Shown: positions 8,066-15,095 of the stretch, piece after piece
How the letters are laid out: each line of letters starts with the position of its first letter
Position numbering within the stretch: position 1 is the first letter of the stretch
Assembly: GCA_002347265.1 (NCBI GenBank)
Contig: DDYB01000016.1
Location: forward strand, 1 to 20,546
Direction: 5' to 3'
Source of the DNA: Desulfobacteraceae bacterium UBA2245
Lineage (GTDB): Bacteria; Desulfobacterota; Desulfobacteria; Desulfobacterales; UBA2245
Length of the DNA stretch: 20,546 nucleotides
Notes under the pieces: generated by a model
Database searches by the model: none
Seen by the model: only the letters and a program-made list of their open reading frames with translations
Told to the model about the DNA's origin: nothing
Made by a program: the position numbers and the translations under genes

Positions 8066-8854
8066 TCAACGGGCCATTTCGAAAAGCCGTTCCCGCACGC
8101 CGCCCGGATTTCCAACCATATTGAGACTTCTAAGCGCCCCGGCCGGGGCATTCGATATGCTGCCTCCGCCCAGCAGCGCATAGCCCGACATGAGCTCCAC
8201 ATCGTCGATCTGGGTGATGCCCAGCACGTCGATGCCATAATCGAAAAGCGCCGGGCTGGCCGGCACGGTGGGCCCCATGATAATCCTAAGTTTGGCCGAC
8301 GGGGTACGCCGGATCACGGCCTCAAGGGTATCGTTGACAACGGTAAGTCCGGTCATCAGCACTAGCTCGGCCTTTCTCAGAACTTCGCCGGCATCATCCC
8401 AGTGGACATCGCCCGGCCGCGGGAACAACTCTACAATCGTTACCGGATAGCCCTGCTCCCGCCACTGCGCCGCCGTCTTGAAATAGCCGATAAAACAGGT
8501 CGGCGCGCGAGCGGCGGCGGGCTCGACCAGATCGATGGCGCTTCCGGCAATGACCGCTGCGGGGTCGGGCAGCAGAGACTTGAGGCATGCCATTCCGACG
8601 CTGCGCTTGAGGATTTCCCGGCTGGCCAGAAGTTCAAGCGCGGCCGCGCGCGCGGGCCGGCCGATCCAGTCCCCCATCCAGGTTCCCATGCCCATGGGAT
8701 CAATAAAGCCGGGCATGCCGCGAAAAAAGGTTGAAAGCGACCATTTCCCCGCCCTGACCAGAACCCAGTTGGCATAGATGCGGATCTCCTGGATGCACGC
8801 CGACGGATCGGCTGCGGAGGCAATGTGCCGGATCATCTCTTCATAGAATCCCAT
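8066..8854 (-). CDS. DUF364 family protein (putative metal-chelation/cofactor domain)
   Basis: The 262-residue protein matches DUF364, a family named for putative heavy-metal chelation. The C-terminal half is the recognisable part. It reads KAELVLMTGLTVVNDTLE at 161-178, then MGPTVPASPALFDYGIDVLG at 193-212, a Rossmann-like fold with the family's GPTxPxSPxLFxYGxDxL signature. No signal peptide or membrane span is present, so it is cytoplasmic. AAGGA stands about eight bases before the ATG at 8854. It is first in the operon, 77 bases ahead of xdhC. That placement supports a role in handling molybdenum, tungsten or their cofactor, but the exact reaction of this family is not established, to my knowledge. 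Confidence 0.85.
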   Translation of the reverse strand: MGFYEEMIRHIASAADPSACIQEIRIYANWVLVRAGKWSLSTFFRGMPGFIDPMGMGTWMGDWIGRPARAAALELLASREILKRSVGMACLKSLLPDPAAVIAGSAIDLVEPAAARAPTCFIGYFKTAAQWREQGYPVTIVELFPRPGDVHWDDAGEVLRKAELVLMTGLTVVNDTLEAVIRRTPSAKLRIIMGPTVPASPALFDYGIDVLGITQIDDVELMSGYALLGGGSISNAPAGALRSLNMVGNPGGVRERLFEMAR

Positions 8855-9115
8855 GGATCAGTCCTTTACTACTTGACGTCGCATACGGCCATTGATCCTT
8901 TTCAACAGGACGGAATGTACGGTCCCATATGGATTTTCGCAGGCAAAGAAATAAAGATGAAAGTTATCAAATGAATTGAAATATGAGAAGGGATTTTTAA
9001 TTGATCGTCATGACCTAATCGGCGGAAAGCTGTGCAATCACTTCATTGTAAAACAAAAACAATAGACACTCCCCATTTTCTACTCCATTTTTTACGCCGG
9101 AAAATGCGGGATTCT

Positions 9116-9241
9116 TCACATCTTACGCAGGGTCAGGCGCTCATCGCAGCCAGGCTTGTAGACATCCCAGAATGCTTCCCGCGAGATGTGATCGGTTTCC
9201 CTGTAATCATTTTCATGGTCCAATCGAACCAAAACGCTCAT
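9116..9241 (-). pseudogene. N-terminal remnant of a GNAT-family N-acetyltransferase
   Basis: From an ATG at 9241, preceded by CGGAG, 41 codons run to a TGA at 9116-9118. The peptide includes TDHISREAFWDVYKPGCDER, very close to the TREAFWNxYKPGCDEH signature near the N-terminus of one acetyltransferase subfamily. Full members run on for well over 100 residues; here the frame ends right after LTLRKM. The downstream sequence has stops in every frame I tried and does not continue the domain. It starts 26 bases after the HNH gene stop and is on the same strand, so it may once have been the third gene of that cassette. Too short for an acetyltransferase fold, it is probably dead. Confidence 0.6.
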
Positions 9242-9267
9242 CAAATCTCCGTGTACCTCGATTCCCT

Positions 9268-10005
9268 TCAACGTCTAAAAATATTTTTTCTATGAAAACT
9301 TAGGAAGTTTTGATCAGGAAGAAAACGATCTGGCATAATTATTGGCTTTCGGTCATATTGTAAAATTAGTTTGTGCTTTACATTTTTAGAGACAATTACG
9401 TTATAGCCTTCATCTATTGAAATCAAACCTTTATCAAATGCACGGTCATGAAGAGCATTTAGACACAATCCGTTCATGGGGTTCAATCGGTTTTTTTTAT
9501 CGCATGCCCATGGCACTATATGGCTGGCAACTAATAATTCAATATTGTCTATTTTAGTAATGCAGCATAGATTTTTGTATGATGCTAAAATCATTTTTCG
9601 AAAAAAACCCTGTTTTATTCTAACCTTAACAAACGCACTTCTTGTTTCGCCATCGCTGATAAGAAAATCATCTGATCCCTCAAGCTTTGTTTCAGATTTT
9701 TTTAGTTGAGCCATTCGAGTTTCGCTTTCAAAGGCCATTGTTTCCCAATCCTCAAAAAACTCATTCCATACTTGGCGATCAAGTTTGCTAACGTTAACGG
9801 CGCCTTTACGGTCGATAGTTGGGTCAATACTGGCAAAGTTGGCCAGTTTATAACTAACTGATCCGGGAGTCCTCCCTATTTTATTCGATAACTCAATTAT
9901 TTCTGGGTTTCTCATGTGAATTCGGCCGAAAGGCGTTTTACAGTAAAGATTTATAGCCAAAATCAATTCGTCTCGAGTCCATGGTTTTCGTTCGCCGACA
10001 CTCAT
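9268..10005 (-). CDS. HNH endonuclease with N-terminal DNA-binding-like domain
   Basis: The C-terminal part is an HNH nuclease of the HNH_2 type. It has ASHIVPW (160-166), then LNPMNGLCLNALHDRAFDKG (174-193), which supplies the HNH histidines, asparagine and aspartate, followed by a LISID strand. The N-terminal 90 residues (RKPWTRDELILAINLY, IGRTPGSVSYKLANFASIDP) look like a helix-turn-helix or SANT-like region. I recall this region from stand-alone putative restriction nucleases. The ATG overlaps the stop of the upstream 110-residue gene by four bases (ATGA), indicating translational coupling. Base composition is clearly more AT-rich than the flanking genes, consistent with transfer. A role in restriction or phage defence is inferred; no methyltransferase is present nearby. 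Confidence 0.85.
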   Translation of the reverse strand: MSVGERKPWTRDELILAINLYCKTPFGRIHMRNPEIIELSNKIGRTPGSVSYKLANFASIDPTIDRKGAVNVSKLDRQVWNEFFEDWETMAFESETRMAQLKKSETKLEGSDDFLISDGETRSAFVKVRIKQGFFRKMILASYKNLCCITKIDNIELLVASHIVPWACDKKNRLNPMNGLCLNALHDRAFDKGLISIDEGYNVIVSKNVKHKLILQYDRKPIIMPDRFLPDQNFLSFHRKNIFRR

Positions 10006-10334
10006 AACAAGCCTTTCCGCTTGAAAACAGCATACTCATCCCAATTGTTTTGAGAGGCTTTTTTAAAATTTTCAACCAGTAAAAATGCATCCATCTCTAT
10101 AGTCGGGGGGTCTTCAGTTAATTCAATCTTTTCAAGTTCATGCCAGATGTGATCATCGACTGAAAAAGTATCATCTTGCAAGTCCGGAAGACCAACTTCT
10201 GATGGAATAAAAAACAACTTGTCCTTCAGTAAGGGTTTGATTTCCTTCTCCTGTAAAATACCAGAAAGTACAACGTCATTAAATTTCTTATAATTGCATG
10301 CATCGCGATAAAGATAGCAAAATTTTGTATTCAT
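10002..10334 (-). CDS. Unknown 110-residue protein coupled to the HNH nuclease
   Basis: I do not recognise this protein. It is acidic in its second half (HELEKIELTEDPPTIEMDAF near 65-84) and starts MNTKFCYLYRDACNYKKF. It has no membrane segment and no zinc-binding pattern. I place the start at the ATG at 10334 because AGGAGG lies about nine bases before it; eight earlier in-frame codons have no ribosome site. The stop overlaps the HNH start by four bases, so the two proteins are probably made in a fixed ratio. It is as AT-rich as the nuclease gene. It could be an immunity, inhibitor or specificity partner of the nuclease, but nothing in the sequence shows which. Confidence 0.75.
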   Translation of the reverse strand: MNTKFCYLYRDACNYKKFNDVVLSGILQEKEIKPLLKDKLFFIPSEVGLPDLQDDTFSVDDHIWHELEKIELTEDPPTIEMDAFLLVENFKKASQNNWDEYAVFKRKGLL

Positions 10335-10373
10335 AATAGAAATCCTCCTGCGCTCCAAAACGCAAGACGGAAA

Positions 10374-10398
10374 CTGTTAATGAACAGCTCTATAGAGC
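10374..10398. promoter_or_regulatory. Two overlapping palindromes upstream of the HNH cassette (candidate operator)
   Basis: CTGTTAATGAACAG (10374-10387) has five-base perfect arms. It overlaps the perfect 12-base palindrome GCTCTATAGAGC (10387-10398). Both lie 40-64 bases before the first cassette start. TATAGA within the second could be a -10 hexamer on the minus strand, although no good -35 is visible. Confidence 0.35.
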
Positions 10399-10491
10399 CA
10401 TTTGGCGACAGGTGGTCTGTATTCTTCAAAGACGTCAAGGGAAAACATTCCCCACGGAAGGCTATTCTACACGATCCAGGCACATGATTTC

Positions 10492-10692
10492 TCATTTCCA
10501 CATCATCGTCCCGAACCTGTGCCGGCAGTTCCTGCAATACCAGATCGGTCTCAAGACATCTGCCGAGCAACCGCCCAGGGCAATTTCGCCCCGGTCCTCG
10601 GCCTCGAATTGTTCCCTGGACGGATATCCGTATATGATTGAAATGATGTCATTTGAACCGCACTCCGGACATCGGACGGCGTCTTCTTTCAT
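10492..10692 (-). CDS. Zinc-ribbon microprotein, 66 residues
   Basis: The protein carries CPECGSND (C8, C11) and WYCRNCRHRF (C53, C56), the two CxxC knuckles of a zinc ribbon, joined by about 40 residues that include an acidic stretch and GGC (C42). The start at 10692 is chosen because GGAGG lies eight bases upstream; an ATG five codons earlier overlaps that ribosome site itself. There is no membrane segment. Such small ribbons bind nucleic acid or other proteins, and nothing here tells which. A perfect TATAAT lies about 57 bases upstream on the same strand, so it is likely transcribed alone. Confidence 0.75.
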   Translation of the reverse strand: MKEDAVRCPECGSNDIISIIYGYPSREQFEAEDRGEIALGGCSADVLRPIWYCRNCRHRFGTMMWK

Positions 10693-10748
10693 CGGTCGAT
10701 CCTCCATGGGGTGTTCGGTCCGTTCGGCTTCGCCCGATGTTTCATTCC

Positions 10749-10754
10749 ATTATA
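10749..10754 (-). promoter_or_regulatory. Candidate -10 element for the zinc-ribbon gene
   Basis: TATAAT is perfect on the minus strand, about 57 bases before the ATG at 10692. The sequence 16-18 bases further upstream does not resemble TTGACA, so an activator would be needed or the match is chance. Confidence 0.35.
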
Positions 10755-10916
10755 TAAGGTATGATCCTGTTCATTTTGATTCCATCCCTGCAAGGCCGGT
10801 ATGACTCGCAATTCGAACACCGGTAAAACAACCGGGGTTCGGGAATAGCCTGCAAGCTGTCGGGTTTCCCGGCAAACTGGCCGATTCGGCCGCAGGATGC
10901 CCCGGAATTGCATTTC

Positions 10917-11267
10917 CTACTTCCCGCGGTGCCAGGGCCACCTGCCGGTCAACTCCACTTCCAGGGCAAAGCTCAGGAACGTACGGACGACAACCACAAG
11001 AGCCAAAACCCCCACCGTCTCGAAGGTCAGATCGACCGCGACCGTATGAATGATGTCCGCGGCGATGAGAAACTCCAGTCCGATCAGAATTCCCCGGCCA
11101 AGCTGCTGACGAAGCTCCATAAAAATCCGTTCCGTCTCCTCTTTCCTGAGCAGTCGTATTGCGGCATCAAACAATGCGTATAACGCGATCAGCGCGATAA
11201 TGCCGATTCCGATCGCCTCTATGATCGCCGCGCACCATTCCGCTATGGGTCTTAAGAATTCAGACAC
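10917..11267 (-). CDS. DUF1622 family membrane protein
   Basis: The 116-residue protein has three hydrophobic segments (about 12-35, 58-78 and 82-100) and the DUF1622 signature GRGILIGLEFLIAADIIHTV (58-77), then VVVRTFLSFALEVELTGRWPW near the end. It is an inner-membrane protein of unknown function. Translation starts at GTG 11267 directly after GGGAGGAAAT. A TAA stop precedes 10917 in the minus-strand sense. The next gene on this strand, the zinc ribbon, is over 200 bases away and probably separate. It is divergent from the FNT-molybdoenzyme cluster, so the two units share the 11268-11753 region. Confidence 0.9.
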   Translation of the reverse strand: MSEFLRPIAEWCAAIIEAIGIGIIALIALYALFDAAIRLLRKEETERIFMELRQQLGRGILIGLEFLIAADIIHTVAVDLTFETVGVLALVVVVRTFLSFALEVELTGRWPWHRGK

Positions 11268-11753
11268 ATTTCCTCCCTGTTCAGTTTTGCCAAGGTATGC
11301 GGCAGCCGCCGGCCGGCTCTCCGCTCCGGGGTCTCGTCCTTTCCTGTGATTTTACTATTTACATAAGGCATATTTTCTCCAGAGTCTAACGTAAATGCAA
11401 GCCGTCTGCGCATGTTGGTTTTTATTTGACGCATATGCGCAATAGACGTATGTTAAAAATAATACAAATCTCGTCTCTATCAGAACAATCAACCAGCGCC
11501 GCAGCACTCAACTTGACCAGTTGACCTTCTTGTCCGACATCGCCTGTTTGTGCAGGTCATATGTACAGGGAGAAGATTATGAGTCAACCAGTTCAGCGGA
11601 TCACCGCTGAGCATTGTGTGGAAAAACCCGCGGACGGCTTTTCGTTCTTCAGCCGGCTGAAACCCCGGAAGCGTTTCCAGGGCATGCCGCCGGTTCATAA
11701 ACTCAACTTTTTGCAGCTTTTTCCATTGATATTCGAATTCTGGAGGCAATGCC
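11268..11753. other. Intergenic region between DUF1622 and the FNT operon
   Basis: About 490 bases separate the divergent units. The part I can explain is a promoter at 11426-11454 and a candidate 61-codon leader frame from 11579. The remaining stretch 11268-11425 contains a short minus-strand frame (11252-11434) with a possible internal start after CTGGAG, but it overlaps the DUF1622 start and has no recognisable content. I see no RNA gene or strong hairpin. Confidence 0.5.
11426..11454 (+). promoter_or_regulatory. Sigma-70-type promoter with internal palindrome, for the FNT operon
   Basis: TTGACG (11426-11431), 17 bases, then TATGTT (11449-11454) fits a sigma-70 promoter. The perfect 10-base palindrome CGCATATGCG (11430-11439) overlaps the -35 and the spacer, a classic repressor position. 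Near-repeats GCGCATGTT and ACGTATGTT flank it. The transcript would have a leader of about 290 bases before the FNT start. Confidence 0.5.
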
Positions 11754-11764
11754 ATGCCCGCTGA
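11579..11764 (+). CDS. Possible 61-residue leader protein overlapping the FNT gene
   Basis: An ATG at 11579 follows AGGGAGA with sensible spacing and opens a 61-residue basic frame beginning MSQPVQRITAEHCVEKPADG. It ends 11 bases inside the FNT gene, an arrangement typical of translational coupling. It has a short hydrophobic stretch near the end (FLQLFPLIFEFW) but no family I know. It could equally be a chance frame in the operon leader. Confidence 0.35.
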   Translation: MSQPVQRITAEHCVEKPADGFSFFSRLKPRKRFQGMPPVHKLNFLQLFPLIFEFWRQCHAR

Positions 11765-12635
11765 TGTGGATGATCTGGTCGTCAGGGTCGCAGATGTCTG
11801 CACTTACAAATGGGATATGCTTCGGAACAGACCCGGAGCGTTTTTACTGTCGGCCTTTGCCGGAGGAGCATTCGTGGTATTCGGCGCAACCCTTGCCCTG
11901 TCCGTCAGCGCCGGGGTGGCCGGCAACGTTGCCCCCGGGGTTGCCAATCTGATGATGGGTCTCGTTTTCATGTTTTCTCTCGTGATCATTCTGTTCAGCG
12001 GCATGACGCTTGTAACCGCGGACATGGCGATCGGCATTATCGGCGTATTTCACAGGCGGATCACCTGGTTCTGGTTTATCATCGGAATTCTGGCCGGATA
12101 CGCCGGCAACTTCGCCGGGAGCATGCTCTTCATGTGGATCGTCAGCAAGGGAGGAAGCTACATGGCCCTGCCCTGGCTTCAGCAGGCGCATGCCATTGCG
12201 GTGAACAAAACGGGCATGACGCCGGTGCAGATTTTTGCACTCGGCATCATCTGCACCTGGATGCTCCAGACGGCCGCTCTGCTCTACATCAAGGCCAATG
12301 AAGATATTGCGAAAATAGTGATGGCGGCCTACGGCCCTCTGGCATTCGTTGCCGGCATGACGGAGCACTGCATCGCCAATATCGGGTTCCTGGCCCTTCC
12401 CCTGTTCCAGCAGGATTTCTTTCTGCAGGGGCAGACGGCATTGTCGTCCACGGCGACCGTTGTTCTTCACTGGGGGTTTGGCCAGTACGGCTGGGCTCAT
12501 AATCAATTGTATGCGTTCATGGGAAACCTGATCGGCGGAATCTTCTTTGCAGGCATCGTTTTCCAGCTGGTGTCCAATCCGAAACGGGTCATGGAGCTCT
12601 ACAGGAACAAAAAGAACTTTATGCAGAAACTGTGA
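11754..12635 (+). CDS. Formate/nitrite transporter (FNT) family channel, divergent
   Basis: FNT proteins are pentameric inner-membrane channels for small monovalent anions such as formate, nitrite and hydrosulfide. This 293-residue copy has the expected six hydrophobic spans. The central-histidine motif is kept as EHCIANIGFLALP (204-216, H205), as is the earlier CTWMLQTA (167-174). The usual GxELFTGN loop reads GMTLVTAD (83-90), so the Glu and Asn are replaced, and CNxLV-type Asn is Thr. These changes place it outside the classical FocA/NirC groups and leave the substrate open. TGGAGG precedes the ATG at 11754 by about eight bases. A 42-residue membrane protein starts 10 bases after its stop, and the molybdoenzyme genes follow, so it probably moves a substrate or product of that enzyme. 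Confidence 0.85.
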   Translation: MPADVDDLVVRVADVCTYKWDMLRNRPGAFLLSAFAGGAFVVFGATLALSVSAGVAGNVAPGVANLMMGLVFMFSLVIILFSGMTLVTADMAIGIIGVFHRRITWFWFIIGILAGYAGNFAGSMLFMWIVSKGGSYMALPWLQQAHAIAVNKTGMTPVQIFALGIICTWMLQTAALLYIKANEDIAKIVMAAYGPLAFVAGMTEHCIANIGFLALPLFQQDFFLQGQTALSSTATVVLHWGFGQYGWAHNQLYAFMGNLIGGIFFAGIVFQLVSNPKRVMELYRNKKNFMQKL

Positions 12636-12645
12636 GAGGGAATTT

Positions 12646-12774
12646 ATGGACGCTTCGTTTGCAGCTTTCGATCCCGTCGTATGGCTTATTTTCGGCGCCT
12701 TTGTCGTTTTCACCTATCTGATTGTCAGAATCTTTCATGGTAAACACCCCGATTATCCGGGGAAGTTGGAATAA
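12646..12774 (+). CDS. Single-span membrane microprotein, 42 residues
   Basis: The frame encodes MDASFAAFDPVVWLIF and continues with a hydrophobic segment (about 10-28) before a basic and polar tail ending HPDYPGKLE. GAGAGGG lies just before the ATG, and the gene starts 10 bases after the FNT stop, which argues for real translation. The likely topology is one transmembrane helix with the basic end in the cytoplasm. It may be an accessory subunit of the channel or an anchor for the soluble enzyme encoded next. I know of no named family. Confidence 0.65.
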   Translation: MDASFAAFDPVVWLIFGAFVVFTYLIVRIFHGKHPDYPGKLE

Positions 12775-12939
12775 AGGCAATGCGGGGCACCCCGGGAAAC
12801 GCTCAGGGAAACACGACCGCGCATTGATCCGCTGCGTGTACCGGGGGTTGAATCCGATTCACAGAGCGGGACAACGGTAACAATTCCGGCCGGGTCTTAT
12901 GGTTGCTTCATGGATTGCTCGGTGAGGGGAAAGGAGATC

Positions 12940-15084
12940 ATGATGGAAGGATCGCAATGGATACCCACAGTGTGTTATCAGTGCAAGGGCGAATGCGCCA
13001 TTATTGCCCGCGTTGAAAACGGCGTCCTCAAGGAGGTCAGGGGCAACCCGAAAGCCAGGGGGAAGGCCTGCGTGAAAGGAATGGCGGGCGTGTCTCTGGA
13101 GTATTCACCGGACCGCCTTCGCTATCCGTTGAAACGTGTCGGCAAACGCGGAGAAGGCAGGTTCGAAAGAATTTCCTGGGACGAGGCCATGTCGATTATG
13201 GAGAAAAAACTCCGTGATCTCCGGGATCGCGGCGATGCCCACAAACTCACGGCCAACTTTTTCCCCCACAGCATCACGGACCCGAAGTGGCGATTCCTCA
13301 ATGCTTACGGAGGATTCATCAACACAGCCCTCCCCCACTGCGACTCCGCGAAAATTGTCGGTTTTATCAGGACCATGGGAGGGGTGCCGAATCATCATAT
13401 CCCCCCGGCCTGGTTCACGGTGCCGAAGGGCGGCATCATGATCCTGTCCGGTCGCCGCCCCTTCGGCGGCCTTGAGGATGCGGCTGTTCCCCGGGACATT
13501 CTGGAGGCGCGGGAGCGAGGGGCCAAGCTGGTGGTCCTCGATCCCATGTTTACGCCGGAAGCGGCCAAGGCGGACTGGTGGATTCCGATTCGGCCCAGCG
13601 GAGACACAGCCTTTTTCCTGGGCATGATCCACCATCTCATTATGAATGATCTCCATGATGCGGATTTCGTGAAAAAATGGGTTCGCGACGGGGACTTCGA
13701 AAAGCTGAAGCGCTACATCGCCGATAAGACGCCGGAAAAAATGGGTGAGATCTGCGACGTTCCGGCGGAGACAATCAAAAAACTCGCGGAAGCGTGCGCT
13801 GCGGCCCCCTCTGTGGGCGTGGACAGCTTCAAGGGCGTGATGCTTGGAAACGCAATGGATTTCGCTCATGCCTGGACTATTTTCCTCTGCATTACAGGCA
13901 ACATCGACAACCCCGGAGGACAGCCCCTTCCCGACCTTATCCCCCTGTCCCCGGTTTCCCCGGGCCCGGCAGGTCCCGATCTTCACGAACTGGGATGGCA
14001 TCGGACGGGGCCGGACAGAGACAAATTTGCCAAGTATTCATTCATTATGGAACCCACCTGGTACGAAGCCCAGGCCATCAAGAACGGCGGCCTGAAGATT
14101 CTGATTACGGCGGAGTCCAACCCGGCGCTGACGGAAATGGGCCAGAATGAATGGCAGAAGGCGGTCTGCATGACCGACGAAAAGGGCGAATATATGCTCG
14201 AACTGCTGGTAAGTTTCGAGATCATGATGTCGGAAACAGCCAGATACGCCGATCTGGTCCTTCCCGATAAATCCTATTTCGAACGGTGGGAGCTTCTCTA
14301 CATGCCCTGGTGGTACAATTTCGGTCATGGCCTTGCCCTGCGCCAGCCCGTCGTGGAGGCGCCCGGAGAATGCCGCCACTCCAATATCGTCATGATCGAG
14401 CTGGGAAAGAAACTTTTCCCTGAATATTTCCAGTTTGAGGACGATATCGCCTATTACGACATTCAGTTGAAAGGTCTGGGCCTCTCGGTGAAGCGGCTTC
14501 AGGAGATCGGCGGGCTCTGGTCGCCGGGAACACTGGGATTCCGGAAATACCAAAAAACCGGCGGCTTTGGAACGCCGAGCAAAAAGCTTCACCTGTACTG
14601 GGAAGACCTGGAAGCCCCTCCGTGGAACCAGGCCCTTCCCCGCCCGGACCTTGCACAGGAATATACGGATAATGCAAAATCCTATCCCTTTTTCCTCGTA
14701 TCCTACCGAATCATTTACCATTCCGGCGCCGGTCAGTGGACCCACAACAATCCCCAGCTCAGAGACCGGGTCTCCGGATTTTATGAAAATCCCCTCATGA
14801 TCAATTCCCGTGTGGCCGGGGAAATGGGACTTGCCGATGGAGACAGGGTGACCATCGAGTCGCCCGGCGGAAGCATTCAGGTTCGACTTAAACTGACGGA
14901 GGGCATCCGGCCTGACTGCCTCGGGCTGGCTCATGGATTCGGATCCACCATCGGCCGGGTAGCAACGGTCGGCGAAGGCGTTGCGAGCAACATTCTGATT
15001 CCCGATTCCGGGTCCACGCTTGAATGGCAGGATGTGGTCGGCGGCGAGTCCCATGTTTCAACCCGCGTCTCTATCGTAAAGTAA
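12940..15084 (+). CDS. Molybdopterin-dependent oxidoreductase, catalytic subunit (cytoplasmic)
   Basis: This is a 714-residue member of the DMSO reductase superfamily that binds molybdenum or tungsten through bis-pyranopterin. A [4Fe-4S] cluster is formed by C12, C15, C19 and C44 (CYQCKGEC, then GKACVKG). Cys134 in INTALPHCDSAK is placed where the metal-ligand cysteine sits in PsrA/PhsA-type enzymes. The usual GxNP loop reads SGRRPFGG (170-177). The C-terminal pterin-binding domain includes WTHNNPQLRD (near 601) and GLADGDRVTIESPGG. No Tat or Sec signal is present, so the enzyme should be cytoplasmic, unlike most PsrA/PhsA proteins. AAAGGAG precedes two adjacent ATGs (12940 and 12943), and either could be used. 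The iron-sulfur flavoprotein gene starts 11 bases downstream, so the two form one enzyme. The substrate is unknown. Confidence 0.9.
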   Translation: MMEGSQWIPTVCYQCKGECAIIARVENGVLKEVRGNPKARGKACVKGMAGVSLEYSPDRLRYPLKRVGKRGEGRFERISWDEAMSIMEKKLRDLRDRGDAHKLTANFFPHSITDPKWRFLNAYGGFINTALPHCDSAKIVGFIRTMGGVPNHHIPPAWFTVPKGGIMILSGRRPFGGLEDAAVPRDILEARERGAKLVVLDPMFTPEAAKADWWIPIRPSGDTAFFLGMIHHLIMNDLHDADFVKKWVRDGDFEKLKRYIADKTPEKMGEICDVPAETIKKLAEACAAAPSVGVDSFKGVMLGNAMDFAHAWTIFLCITGNIDNPGGQPLPDLIPLSPVSPGPAGPDLHELGWHRTGPDRDKFAKYSFIMEPTWYEAQAIKNGGLKILITAESNPALTEMGQNEWQKAVCMTDEKGEYMLELLVSFEIMMSETARYADLVLPDKSYFERWELLYMPWWYNFGHGLALRQPVVEAPGECRHSNIVMIELGKKLFPEYFQFEDDIAYYDIQLKGLGLSVKRLQEIGGLWSPGTLGFRKYQKTGGFGTPSKKLHLYWEDLEAPPWNQALPRPDLAQEYTDNAKSYPFFLVSYRIIYHSGAGQWTHNNPQLRDRVSGFYENPLMINSRVAGEMGLADGDRVTIESPGGSIQVRLKLTEGIRPDCLGLAHGFGSTIGRVATVGEGVASNILIPDSGSTLEWQDVVGGESHVSTRVSIVK

Positions 15085-15095
15085 AGGAGGAGATC

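Noticed and set aside
8899..8908. TTTTCAACAG resembling the repeat end at 98-115
   Set aside because: Only ten bases match and the surrounding sequence does not resemble the repeat body, so it is probably chance.
11252..11434. 60-codon minus-strand frame ahead of DUF1622
   Set aside because: It overlaps the DUF1622 start and has no family resemblance. A possible internal start after CTGGAG is not enough to call it.
12940..15084. Formate dehydrogenase identity, suggested by the neighbouring FNT channel
   Set aside because: The metal-ligand region lacks the Sec/Cys-His arrangement of formate dehydrogenases, and no in-frame TGA for selenocysteine occurs. The FNT loop is also not FocA-like.
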